Assembly: GCA_036674765.1 (NCBI GenBank)
Contig: JARVKI010000003.1
Span: 434,001-498,000 of the forward strand
From: Seiridium cupressi
Taxonomy: Eukaryota > Ascomycota > Sordariomycetes > Amphisphaeriales > Sporocadaceae
Length of the DNA stretch: 64,000 nt
Direction of reading: 5' to 3'
Part shown: piece after piece, positions 35,101 to 47,156 of the stretch
Layout: every line of letters begins with the position of its first letter
Numbering within the stretch: the stretch's first letter is position 1
Translations under genes and position numbers: made by a program
Notes under the pieces: model-generated
Database searches by the model: none
The model's input: the letters and a program-made list of their open reading frames with translations, nothing else
What the model was told of the DNA's origin: nothing

Positions 35101-36209
35101 TAAACATACCCGATTCCTAGCCTTCGAAAACCACTCCAAGATCACCTAGCCCGCTGACAGGTACTATACAGTCAACAGGGTAGAGGCCAACACAATATGA
35201 CAATTCATCACCTTTTCAAGACTCGACAGTCCTGATCGAGAAAGTGAAGAGCGATAGTCAGGAGTGGACTCGGCATGACATCGCAGACGTTGGAAGAGAT
35301 GGAACCAACAGAACCTTGCTTAATGAACAAGATCCTCTTACATTACAGGAAATATACAGTCAGTCACACTGCATTAGCCGTACCAACAAAGTACACACAA
35401 TTAGTGAGTATTCGCAAGGAAAATCCCAAAATTTCTCTGTGTAAAGCAGTTTATCTTAAAGGCAATCGATCATGTTTTCGCTAGGCCTTGTGTTTAGGGT
35501 GTGAGAGGTTCGATTTTGGTTATAACAATGGATCAAACTGGTCTCTTCGTGTATAGTACAACAGCAAATTAGCAACGGCAGTTCTGATAGAATGAGGCTT
35601 TGAATTGGTTGAGAAGATTGGGCTGCAATGGGACATTGTGCTCCAGGTGAGTCAAGTAAAAATTGTTGTTACCACCAGAGATCCCTGCAGGTGAACCACA
35701 TTGACATCAAGTTTATCACGAATCATTCACTGCAAAAATTGGGATGAATTGATGTCAACCGCTCAAAATCTTTTCCATTCAAAAGGGCGTTCTTCTGTCT
35801 CCCTAAATACAAACGAATCGAATAACTGTAACGCAGCAAAAAACCCGGTACATCCAGGACCGGGCACAGCTGCGTTATGCCTTGACATAAAAAACCCATG
35901 AAAATAAAATGTTTGGTTTGTTTCCGCTCGCTGGCCCGGATCTAGAATGCTTTTCCCCGCTAAGTGGTGTCGCTTGGTCAAATGGTATTGTTGTGGTATC
36001 ATGAACTCGTAGCCATAAGATTTGTTTGTCACACACAAAGCTGCGTTTTGCCTGCCCACCAAGCCCCAACCCCAGACAGGGGTTTTGTCTACCTCCCCAT
36101 TGCTTAGATACTAAGATTTCCCAAACATTATACACAAGAACTAGAAGATTTGGTTTTGAATAGCCCCTTATATGGCTATGCTATATTCCAAAACCTAGTC
36201 GCCGACTCC
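32188..36209. other. AT-rich gene-poor region
   Basis: About 4 kb with no recognisable gene on either strand. Short ORFs are interrupted and show no domain. The composition is visibly more AT-rich than the flanking genes. A stretch at 35.8-36.1 kb on the minus strand is open but not protein-like. Confidence 0.5.
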
Positions 36210-37449
36210 TTAGGCGCGGGCACGGAAGAGACCGGTGGGAGCCGCCGTTGGGGTTGGGTATGTACCGTTCTGGCTACCAACGGGGTAAGGGACGACGGTG
36301 GCGACCTGGGTAGCGGTGACGACACCAGCATCAGTCTCGCTAGCGTCGCACTCATCCGAATCACCAGAGTCGTCAGAGTCATCCGAGTCATCAGCACCGG
36401 AGTCGGAGCCAGTGGCCGAGTTGTCAGAGCTGCTGGTGCCAGTGGCGGCAGCAGAGGCTGAGCCAGAAGCGGCAGTCTGAGTAATGTAAACAGTCGAGGC
36501 GGGAACAGTGACGGTGACGGTCACGGCCTCGGGGCAAGAGCCAGAGTCAGAGTCGGAGGAGTCTCCAGATGAGCCAGTGGCAGAGTTCTCGCTGGTAGAG
36601 TATCCAGTAGCCGAGGCGGTGGCGGTAGCAGTGGAAGCCTTGGAGATGGTGACGGTGCGAGTGCCAGTGGAAGTCGAGGTAGTGGTGGTAGTACCCTCGG
36701 AAGATGCGCCGGCTCCCTCAGAGCCAGCGGGCGAGTCGCTCTCGCTGGTCGAGCCAGACTTTGTCTTGGTGACGGTCACCTGCTGTGTGTAGGTAGAGTG
36801 GATGGTCGTGGTGATGACCGAGCGAGAGCTCTCGGGACCAACAGTGTAGGTAATGGGGACGTCTGTGGTACCAACTGAAGGGCTGACGGTGACGCCAGAG
36901 TTGCCAGAGGACGCGGTGGCAGTGACATCGTGGGTAGTGCCAGTGATGAGGCCACTTGAGTGCTGGGCAACAATGGCGGACGAGACGGACTCGGCAGCAG
37001 TCACGGGGCAGATGGTGGTGGTCAGGTCAACAACCTGGGTGACGACATCTGTGGTCAGATCGCCGGTTGCGGCAGCGGTGCCGTTGGCGAGACGTGCGGG
37101 GCAGTCTGTAACGGTGGGAGCGCAAGAAGTGACCTGGCCAGTTAGCTAATTGTTCTTGTAGACGAGTATCATACTCGATTGGTTGCAAGCCACCTGATGT
37201 TTGATGCCGTTTCGAAACGAAACACCATCGGGCCATCACCTGCAGCCAAAAGCAAATATGACATGCTCACAAATCGATGGTACTTACAGTGTGAACCTGA
37301 GTTACCTGGACGGTAAGGGTGGTCTGTGTAGGCTCAGTTCCGTTGTCGCGGCGGTAGTACGGGCGGGGAGCGTGGAAGTGGCGCGGGTGGTTGTAGGAGG
37401 CGGAGGCGACGCCGGCGAGGAGGCCAAGAGCAACGGTGGTGGACTTCAT
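36210..37449 (-). CDS. secreted Ser/Thr-rich protein of the TSCAPTVT family
   Basis: Exons 37288-37449 and 36210-37133, joined across a GTAAGT...CAG intron in phase 0, give 361 residues. Exon 1 has a signal peptide (MKSTTVALGLLAGVASAS) followed by a His/Arg-rich stretch. The junction creates [18 protein letters not shown], the same cysteine module as in the 30.8 and 46.1 kb proteins. A second Cys pair lies in DLTTTICPVTAAES. The middle is very rich in Ser, Thr, Gly and Asp, including a DDSDDSDDSGDSDE acidic run. The C-terminus (PTGLFRARA) lacks a hydrophobic GPI tail, so the protein is probably free or wall-linked by another route, unless a further 3' exon exists. Confidence 0.82.
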
Positions 37450-40400
37450 TTTGTATGAGGTAGGTTGTTTAATCTCTTGAAGGGGATTTTATGCAGGCTG
37501 GGTTGTCTTATTGATTCGGATCGTGTTGATCTCTGGCGAATATGTACGTCGTTGTCGATGAATGAATGGATGTTTGCAAGATGCAAGTGTGAATGAGCGA
37601 AAGTCGATTCCGCGTCAATGCTGAGAAGTATACTTGAATTGAAGCTGCAGCGTAGGCGCAGAAACGATTGGAATAACCGACAACGGGTTGAAAAGAGAGA
37701 CTGAGACGAACTCGAATAGTGAAAGACTGGTGAGGGAGGGAGAGAAAAGAGGGTATATTCAACCTTGGGCGGGAGCCCTTTTTACAAATCTGCACCGAGC
37801 GAATGCCCAGGCATGGTCGAAGCAGAACACAGCCTCCACCCATTAATCTGGCCTATCTCTCATCAACCAAGGACTGGGCAGGCCCACCGCTCGGGGAGGG
37901 GCCCTTGTCGGCCATCATTACAGGACCGCAACTCCTCCCAGCTCGTTTCCGTGGTGGTGCGTGGCATTGAGCGAAGCATAGGCGAGAGTGACGGGCCCGC
38001 CCAATTCGACCGAGCTCTGCGGTCAACTGGGCATGGCTGCCCCTGAGGACCCACCCAACTCAGACACCCTTGTCAATATAGATGCAGGTCCCATCGTGAG
38101 ACGGGGCAGGCCGGCCAATGGCGTCTGGCGACTGGCTAAACAGGATCGGGAAGCACGTTGAATGGCTGAGGCGCTAGCGCAGGGCCTCCCAGTCGACCGC
38201 CAGCACACGCACACTCGAGCGTTTGCGCAATCTTGCTTTGCTGTTGGCTGATGCGACAAGATCCTGCCTTGGGTGGTGATAGCAAGCTAGGAGCACGAGG
38301 TGTCACCTAGTGTCAGGTGGGCGAACAGACTCGAATGCGCGCGACGATATAATTGCCGGCGATCCCCTCCTCGGGCAGCTGATTGCGAATTCAAGCGGCT
38401 CCCCAGGCGCCAGGCGCCCAGCTGCTTTCTCTGCGTTCGCCCTCTGTTTTCGTGCGCCTGGGCGAAAATAGTAAGCTGCTGCCAACTTTGGCAAATGCGA
38501 CAGGATGCGACAGGAGCCAGTCGCTCGATCCACTAGGCGCTCTATTACCGCGGCCTCGGCTGAGCTAATGGCAGCGGTGTACGTGGTGTAAGCAATGGAA
38601 CGAAATTTCTTTGGCTCCCTCGTTTGAGCAACGTGCAATAGCTCGAAAACGGGAGAAAAAAGAAGTCTCGCGGTTGCGACAGTTACGAGGTTGCCTCTTG
38701 GAAACTTCGCGGCGCGTTCCTTGCATAGCATATGCTTGCTAACTAACCAACGGTCTGCTGCAGCTTGACGTGTTTGAACTTTGGAATTGGCTGCTTGTGA
38801 AGATGGCTTCAGACACGGTCGGACGCCACCACTCCTCCTTAAATCAATTAGACTTCTGCAAGTTTACAACGGCGTCGCGCGGATAGATCCTTGAAGCACG
38901 CCATGGCACTCTCGCTGCTATTCATAAACCTCCAGCTACAATACAGTACCATTTCGCAGGCGCAGCTGACAGTTGGCTTGCCGTTGAACCCGGCTGGACG
39001 CTGCGGGCCAGCAGATCTTGATTATCTTTGCATTAAACATCGGCACTCACTCAGCTGGCCCTGATCGACACGGTCGGTGCTTGGCCTTTAATTCCAGGCT
39101 CTGCGTTTCGGAGCATCAGAACTACTCCTGCTTATATGGCTCGTATCAAGATGGTCGTATTCCATCCCCGCGTCGGGACCTTTTCGTCTCACATATCGTG
39201 CGTCGCCACTGAGAACTACATTGTCCTACGTCCGGCCTGGTTGTCCGAACACCAAGAGAATTTCAACACCCGAGGTCTCTTAGGCCCAACTTTGATGAAG
39301 CATCCCATCTTTTGCCCCAGTTCCCTCATGATGGCGCATCATGCCGGGGCAAAACTGCCTGATCTAAACCAGTGAAACAACACCATGCGCTGTCACACAA
39401 CCTTATTCAACTGCTTAATAGCGGTTCCTACTAACTGCACCTCTCGCCAGCTCCACAGCGCAAATAGCCATGGTAAGTCGGCCAGCACAGAAGTGCGAGA
39501 TGTGTCAGGCGCTTGATCGGAAAATCCCTGGTAAGAAAAGGAAGGCCCCTGTCCCAGAAGGGGCTCACCGTTTCACCAAGGCGCCGGCACCACCGTTGCT
39601 GCATCTGATTGGCGGCGCCATCTATCAATCCATGCTAGCGATCCAGCGGTTGGCTCCTTGATCAATATTTTGGCCTTCCGACACCAAAATCTCCGAATCC
39701 TTCGCATTTCGTGGGTTTGTGCAGACTGCGCCAGGGCTGAGAGGCTGGAGTCTGGACGGCGACAAGAAATCTGGAAGAAATCTCTCATGCTCCGTGGACC
39801 CCCGGCCTGCCCAGCTGGCCGTCGTCGCAGAATGATGAAGCGCCCCGATCCTTTGCAGGCCCTTCCCTTGCTCTGATGCTTAAATTGAGGTCCACGCCAG
39901 CGCACACGCTTCTTTCCCCGCCAGAGCCTGGCACGCCCGGACGCCATTCGCGAACCCGGGGAATTGCTGCGGATTTTCCTCGCCACTCTCCGTGCAATAA
40001 AATGAGATGGCATGATGGGAGTCGTAACAGACGGCATAAGCCGACCCCGCCTCAGTAATAGAGCGATTAATTTCACAGTCATCTCGCCAGCTTAGGATCT
40101 TGTATTTTATGAACTTTATATTTACTGATCCGGTTGATTTTTCCCCTAGTATATGTATTAGATGAATCTAATCTTGATATGTCCCCAGAATTATATATTG
40201 ATATAATCATAAACATGACAACCTGATCTCGATCGGCCGAGCTGTGAACTCTTGCCGTATTCCATCGTCCAGATCTCTATCTTCGTTTTCCTCACAACGC
40301 ATATGTTGCTCCTCAATCGTCTGTAGAAGCTCAAAATCTTTAAATGCTCTTCATCGTAATCTTTCAGAGTGGAAAATTGATTTGCTTGAATGTCCGTCCC

Positions 40401-40481
40401 CTTTGTATACTTGACCGAAGCCATTGTGTTCCACGGTCTGGAATACATATCTAATCAATACTCACTTGGCGCCTGACATGA

Positions 40482-40900
40482 TCAAGTGCGCTGCAGAAGA
40501 TTCATCTCGCTTTGTCTTGCCGGTAATGATGAGATTGGGTCTCGCTGTGATCCCTTCTGACTCCTCTCTGGTGTTGCCATTGGCTTGAATGCTTCTCTAA
40601 AGTTGTCGCTATGTTGACATTCCCAGCTCCAAGTGGCGCCTGCCTTATGGATCTGCTTTGTATTACCTCTGTAAAATCGAATGTTCCAGAACCCGACATC
40701 TGTCGGACAATATGAATCGTACCCTGATGGCGTATCTGATAAGCAGTAAGCAGCCTCCACCTGTGCAATTTCCCGGTCGCTCCTTAGTCTGACACCAGGA
40801 ACGTTTTCGAGATTTGAGTTGAGAAATCCTCTAGGCTTGTAGGAACGCCTGCAACTGTCTCCAGAAGGCCAAAAAATGGCTCTCGTTTGGAGATTCGCGC
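40482..40900 (-). other. possible degraded coding sequence, unrecognised
   Basis: One minus-strand frame reads like protein. It has GDSCRRSYKPRGFLNSN, then EIAQVEAAYCLSDTPSGYDS, YCPTDVGFWNIRFYRG, and WSWECQHSDNFREAF. Four cysteines in this stretch recall a small secreted protein. No initiating ATG with signal peptide is found upstream: the frame is closed by TGA codons near 40.95 kb. It may be a gene remnant or a gene with unseen exons. Confidence 0.25.
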
Positions 40901-42809
40901 CCCTTTCCAGTGATCTGAGGCTGATACTAGACTGGCGTCAATGTCATCATGTTCAGTCACAACAGGTGTCTTCACGCTATAGTATCGACTTCAATTGTGC
41001 TTGGACTTGAGTTTCTAACCTTGTACGTGCCGGCGGGTGGCCGTCATTGTCGTTATCGTCTGCGAGCTCCACCTCGTGTGTCGAGTATCTTGGGACCTAG
41101 CCGCTGGGACTTTCAAGTCGTCGTGGCACCAACAGTGCGTAACGTCTAATTTGTACCAGTTGCTCATAGGCCATTGCATTGACTACCGTACTGGCCAAAA
41201 TGTCCTGGCTGGTTCCTAAAGCATCAAATGGGTTGAACCAGGGTCATATCTATTTGCGAGTAGGCGACACGGTGACACGGAGGGTGCGCAGCCCCCAGGA
41301 AAATAAAACTTACATGAAACCGTTCCTACTGTGTCTGGCTATTCTCTCGAGCGTACTAGTTCTGAATGAGCTCCGCGGGACTGTTTATTGTAACAACTTC
41401 CAGTAGTGATGCCATGAGTCTCGGGTAGTGGTGTTGTTGGCCGACGGCGGTGATAAACTGTAGACGAAGATGACAGGAATATTGGGCCATGAATGAGAAT
41501 TATATGCAGCAAGAATAGCGATAGTAGTGTGTTATGTAAACTGGCAGGATCTACACGTGGTTAGTGGGCTTATCGGCAGTGGGCGCCAGGGCCGCTGTTG
41601 AAAACAATAGGGGGGGATCATGGGACGGTATAATTGGGTATAGTTTTAAGTGTATTTTGTTATTGGGATTGTTTACGTACCTTGTATTATAATGGGTAAG
41701 ACGAATAAAGACGCATAAAAATCTCGATACAGGGCGGCCAGCGATTATTCACGAATATGCTTTTCGTTGAGATAATTGACAACCTTTACAAGTGGTTGTT
41801 GGTTAGATGATTGTGGTGAAGGTCGAGGAGTGCGGGGGCGGGGAGGACGAGAAGAAAGGTGTCTGGTGGAGAACAGTATCGAATAGCCTCGTCGGTGTAC
41901 TCGTCCTTGTTGGTATATTCATTCTCGTTTGTAGTTCTAGTTGTAAGGACTGCCCAGGTCCCTTTGGTGGTTATATGAGATGAAAAGATGGGGAGATTAT
42001 AATGCTTTGTTCTTATGTGGAGATGAAGCCTTTGCACTAGGGTCGGAGAGCTCTACTTACATCTCTCGCCAATGTAAACTATTATGCCGGCGTAGTCCTG
42101 AATAAATGGTCGAGCTTAGGTTTCTTTATATAAAGAGCAATGATTCTCTATCGCGACAACGAACCCCACTCAGTCCCTCGCGCGCCACTTCTGCGCTGAC
42201 ACCATCATCTCCGCCGGTGGTCAGGTCGGGCAATGAACTGCGGATAGGCCATTTGAACTTATGTGCGAGTCTGAAATTGAGACGACCCTTGCCATAGTCG
42301 AAGCTAGTGTCGACAAAACCACGCTGAGAAAACTCATACGACTTCACTACATCGCATGTTCGTCGTCGGTATCTTTCCTATGTCGTTCTACTTGCTCGTA
42401 TTCTTACATTGGTTGTGCTATGTATTGGCATTACATAGTTTAACCACGGGCTTTTTACCAATGTATAAAGCAACCCGCATCTAATATATCTAAAGCCAGC
42501 TCACATCATTTAATTATTTAATATCGTTACTGCCATTTTGATGAGCTATAGTTATGAGCTTGTCGTGACCATGGAGTTAACTTCTATAATCATGAGTTTC
42601 TTATGTGAGAGTAGATTGAAGCTGATGTCTAGCAGTTCGTTTTCGCCTGTCAACCAGCTGGAGTGCGCGTTAACAAAGTTGCGCGCAGGAAGCAGATCTT
42701 ATAAGAGAAGTGGCCAGCGTCTTACTACTTGATATTAATACGACCTGGTATTCAATATGAAGAGTAAAATTAAGATACAGAATTCAAAGCAACTTTTGGT
42801 GGTTCAAAC

Positions 42810-42967
42810 GGGCATAAATGCCCTCCCGTTGTGTCACTATGATAGCCCCAAATGGGCTACACCCTCTAGCCACACCTGCTAAGGGGACGTGCCACAGGAT
42901 ATAAGGCCTCATAACTGCACTACTAGTGCGGGGCACCGGGATCCGCACCCCCCCCCCCCCACTAGTA
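42810..42967. repeat. cluster of three inverted repeats with a poly-C tract
   Basis: Within 160 bp there are three hairpins. GGGCAT/ATGCCC has a 2-nt loop (42810-42823). TAGCCC/GGGCTA has a 5-nt loop (42843-42859). The third pairs TACTAGTGCGG with CCGCAC and ACTAGTA, whose right arm is split by a run of 13 C (42948-42960). The region is non-coding. It could be a transposable-element end, a structured transcript or chance. Confidence 0.5.
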
Positions 42968-45341
42968 CTTATGTGTTGGTGGTATTTCTGCCGCAATTGG
43001 CATTGCGACACAATTCCCCTCATCTATTTGCGCTGATATGCTTCCCGCAACTCTGGGCAGATATCGAGGGTCTTCGAAGGCTCAGAAAACGTCCACGCAT
43101 CCCAACACATCCAGCAAAGTATGTAGACCTTGTCGTTCTTGACAAATGACCAGTGATGCAATTCACACCACCCTGGCAGCAATCCTCAGCACCCAGGCAC
43201 ACATCTACACCTTCCCAGATATCATTGTGAGGACAGGTCCGTCGCGCTCCCTGTGCTACCATGGCCTCTATGGCGGCTTGCGGAATCGTCAAAGGGCGAC
43301 GACCCGTACACGAATTGGACTGTGGTTCCAACACATGTGAACATCGAGCCCGGCGCCTGAGGCAGTCTTCAGAGCAAGACAATATCGCTTCTTGTCTCGG
43401 TTGATTTCCTCCATGGGCTTGGTTTCCACCTTCCGATCATCTAGATGCCGTTGGGGGGTGTAGTAGAAAGGCTACGAACGTGTAGGAATGTATTCTTCTA
43501 TGGTTCATCGCGGTCATCGCGATGATCTACGATGCGAATCGAGAACACCATCTCCAGCCAGCTCTTCAGGTGTTCATCGTACATTCTTTCCTCCTGAAAA
43601 ATGATGCTGCCTTATGAGGTTTGGCTGGCGCGAGAGTTATTGTTGATGCTATACAACCCTAGGTTGTAGCTTGTAGCATATCGAGCCCAATATTCGTCGT
43701 AGAAACATCTCCGTGTCTAGCTGCACATGCTTAATGACGCTCCAAGGATGACAGCATCCAATCTTGGGTCGTGCGATGGCTGTCTAACTTGTAACTACCT
43801 ATCGAATCACATTGTAGGGACGTGGCGATTCCTGGAGTTCGGTGGTTCGTGTCCTTGTGGCATTTCCGGTGATAGTGTGACCAAGTAGTATTTTCATATA
43901 CCCACCTCTTAACCTGTGAAGATAGATACTCGAAAGTAAGATGCATATGACGCCCTCAAACTATTGTGCCACATAAAAGAAGTTTTTCTTCTTCCGCTTT
44001 CTCCTTTCAACCGTCACCCCCCTTTTGAGCTTGGTTGTCTAGGGAATTGCGAAACATTAGACACGCCTGTAAAGGCTCATGGTACGACGATCGGCTTCAA
44101 CTTAATTTTAAGATTATATAGCTTATCCAGCGTAGAGTTCTCGCAACTCCCTCCCAGATCACAGGATCCTCCATTCGTAAGTGTAGAACATAAGTAATAG
44201 TGCCGCGTGGTACATGGGTGAGGCTTCTCCGGCAAAACCTACATTATCATTATTCACTTGTAGAATTTGTATTATGTAGAGATCATTTGCAAACTCGACA
44301 GCACCGCCGCTGCATGCCATCTCTTTGGGGGGACGTGATTAGGCCTATCCCTGTAGAGGGCATACATGAGGGCATACAGTAGTCATGAGGACGTAATATC
44401 CAGAATTACCGTTTATTAGGGTGAATTTAACGGCGCGTTTCAGCGGAGCTTTCTCGTAGAGGTTTGACTATGTGGCTATCTTACTATCAGACAGATAGAC
44501 AGAATCTGCACATCATTAAAGACTTTGTAGATGTGACGACCCCCATATCACAATTACTGCCATTCTTCAGGCTGCGCAACAAGACAAGACAGTCGATGAA
44601 ACCTCGAATGTACAAGCTGCACCCGTATGTATCGTCTCGCCTACTAATGCTTAAGAATTAGAATCTATGCGCGCAACTTCGTCGTTATCAAATGGGATTG
44701 CGAGCATATGTCATGGATGAGATGGGAGCGAGATCACGTGCCTCAGCCATGTGGAAGAGCCATATTTTGCTATGTGCTGCATCGGCCCATGTCGCCATTA
44801 TGAAGCAGAGAGCAGGCAATCAAGCAATGAATCAATGCAGAAGCGGACCGAAGACAGATTTCAAATCTCGTGCATCTTTTAACTTTTGGTAGGCTGCTCC
44901 TTGAAGGAAGAGATGTTCATCACTTTGTTTGGTGATTCGGCACATAATTGGCTGAGCTTTGGGAGAGGCGGTGTAAATTACGCGGCAATGGCCCGCTCAT
45001 CTGAACCAATAGATTGCTGCAAATGATGGTGCTCTTCAAAGGGGTAGAGGGATCGGGAGGGCACGACATTGAGTTCAGTTCTAATATGCGACCACTTTCC
45101 TAACCTAATTTGATACCTATTCCTATCGAAGATAAATTGACACTGAGTGTGTTTCGACCGTTCTACAAAAGCTAATAACACCATAAGATATGCCCCAGAT
45201 GGTACTAATCCGTTGAAGAACTATTCCCACAATCGAATCGCCTATTAAATGGTCGACCAGGAATTATGATCTACCGAAATGGATGGATATTCTTTGTTAA
45301 AGTGATGGTTCCAAGGCGCAAACTACATCAACAATGGCTGT

Positions 45342-45512
45342 CTAACTTAAGGTAGTTACCATTTTACAAACACACGGCCCAGGACCCTTAAAGTCAATGT
45401 GGGTGGGTTCAAAGCTTCGGCAATGATGCGGTGGCTTTGACCCGCTCCAGTGGCGGACACAAACGTCGACAGAGCCCTGAACGGCGACTAGCACGACGAC
45501 CAACGACAACAT
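45342..45512 (-). CDS. candidate small cysteine-containing secreted peptide
   Basis: A 56-residue frame starting MLSLVVVLVAVQGSVDV looks like a signal peptide followed by a short mature part with four Cys: VCVRHWSGSKPPHHC and GPCVC. The same frame is open for another 24 codons upstream, so the start is a choice made for the hydrophobic leader. There is no homology to judge it by, and the AT-rich surroundings argue for caution. If real it would be an extracellular peptide of unknown role. Confidence 0.25.
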   Translation of the reverse strand: MLSLVVVLVAVQGSVDVCVRHWSGSKPPHHCRSFEPTHIDFKGPGPCVCKMVTTLS

Positions 45513-46128
45513 GACTCTTTTCCAGACTCCCGGAAGATAGTGAAGCAGTTGATTGCCCAATATTATGACACTGTTTTCTTTCATGGTACTCCCATGTTGT
45601 CCAGTGTTATACTGGAGTATCTACGGTGGATGCGCCAATCCTACTTCAGTGTCCATCACTTACCACTGGAGGCTTTGAGATCCACCATTGAGATCTGAAC
45701 ACAGCCCCGACAACCCTAGTGGGTAAGGATCCCAAACGGCTATGGAGCCCCTAATGCAAACGCTTGCAGATGACAACTTGAGATTCGTTTCCATGTTTGG
45801 TGACCACGGGGTCTATTCGGTGCTAACCCCTGTCAATACCCTTGCTGGTCTTCATGTCAACCACTGCTGCGAGGGCGATCATTAGCCCCGGTCCCCTCTT
45901 ATTGTAATTTCCCAGCGACAAAGGCCCATTGGAAACAAGAGTATGTCACCTATTAATACTGCTCAGTCTTCTTCTGTCCCGTCTTTCTTTCTTCTCATCC
46001 TCAGCCTTCAAGCCAAACTCAACTGAAACTCTTTTGAACCTTCGGGTCCGTCCGCTCTTTAGCAATCTACGCCACGTCTCTCGACTTAATAACAACACTC
46101 CTTACAAAAACCAACCCAAACCGCCAAA

Positions 46129-47156
46129 ATGCGTTTCGCCGCCGTTGCCATTTTTGCCGCTGCCGCCGTCAAGGCCAAGACTGTGTAAGCAACTTTCGGT
46201 GTTATTTCGTGCCTTTCGCAGTCTGGTCTACAGACAGACTTCGTGGTTGGGCGCTCATGAGGTTCCATGGCCTTGGTGCATAAGCCATGGCCGTCGGTAT
46301 AGCGGGCTTTCTGAGCGCATCAACGATCTACAATGCGACCCTCAAAACACAGGGCTTTTCGATTTCGCCAGTTCGCTGACCAAATTTCTAGATACTCTAC
46401 GGATTTCGTCACTATCACCAGCTGTGCCCCCGAAGTGACCAACTGCCCGGCTCGTTCCACCCAGACCTACTCTTCTGTCTACCCAGTTGAGTCTTCGAGC
46501 TCAGTTGAGGCCTACCCAACCGGCGGCTCTTCCGTTCCCGCTGTTGGATCTGGTTACCCCAGCTCTGGGTACCCTTCGGCTCCTGTCTACCCTACCTCCT
46601 CGTCTCCGGCTCAGGTCACCAGCTCCAACAGCCCTGCCACTGGTAGCTCTTCTGGATACCCATCGGCCCCTGTCTACCCTACGACTGTGAAGCCCAGCTC
46701 TGCCCAGGTCACCAGCTCCAACAGCCCTGCAACTGGCAGCTCAAGCGTCTTGACTATCAGCACCACCACCTGCGTTCCTACCGTTATCTACTCGACCGTC
46801 ACTGTTACCCCTACCAGTGTCTCGTCCGCCAGCGCCGTCCCCAGCGTTGGCACATCGATTCCGGGATCCAACACCACCACGCCCGCTACTCCTTCCTCCA
46901 CCTGTAAGTGCCTGGATACTTCCATTTTGCCTGAGCGTTCGAGAAAGCACTGGTCTGGTGCTGTTGAGTGTCAGCTCGAGCAGACATGAGATCAGCCCCG
47001 GGCTTGTATCGAATGCGCAGGGCAATCTCCATGCCATATTCTGTTCAACGAAACTAACTTATATGATAATTAGACCCCGTCACTGCCGGTGCTGCCAGCC
47101 TCGGTGGATCGGCCGTTCTGGCTGTCGCCGCCGGCCTGGTTGCCCTCGTCATGTAA
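46129..47156 (+). CDS. GPI-type secreted protein of the TSCAPxVT family
   Basis: Three exons, 46129-46184, 46392-46903 and 47074-47156, join in frame to 216 residues. Exon 1 encodes the signal peptide MRFAAVAIFAAAAVKAKTV. Exon 2 starts with the family module DFVTITSCAPEVTNCPARS and continues with Ser/Pro/Tyr-rich sequence containing two copies of a block SSxAQVTSSNSPATGSSS and the motif GYPSAPVYPT. A second Cys lies in TISTTTCVPTVIYST. Exon 3 supplies a hydrophobic GPI-type tail (SAVLAVAAGLVALVM). All introns are GT-AG. A longer upstream frame overlapping exon 1 is a shadow. It is a probable cell-wall or surface protein, paralogous to the genes at 30.8 and 36.2 kb. Confidence 0.85.

Larger units (their letters stand above)
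37450..46128. other. large gene-poor region
   Basis: About 8.7 kb without a confidently recognised gene. 37.5-40 kb has moderate GC content and presumably includes the promoter of the preceding gene. 40-46 kb is more AT-rich, with many stop codons. Weak coding hints occur at 40482-40900 and 45342-45512, and a hairpin cluster lies at 42.8-43.0 kb; all are listed separately. Confidence 0.45.

Noticed and set aside
36297..37149. Plus-strand ORFs opposite the 36.2 kb gene
   Set aside because: Shadows of Ser/Thr/Asp-rich coding sequence; valine/glutamate-rich low complexity.
39573..40082. 169-codon minus-strand ORF
   Set aside because: Arg-rich translation with no domain and competing frames on the other strand.
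45929..46438. 169-codon ORF as the gene start at 46 kb
   Set aside because: A different frame from the spliced gene, and it reads through the signal-peptide exon; the three-exon model restores the family module and GPI tail.
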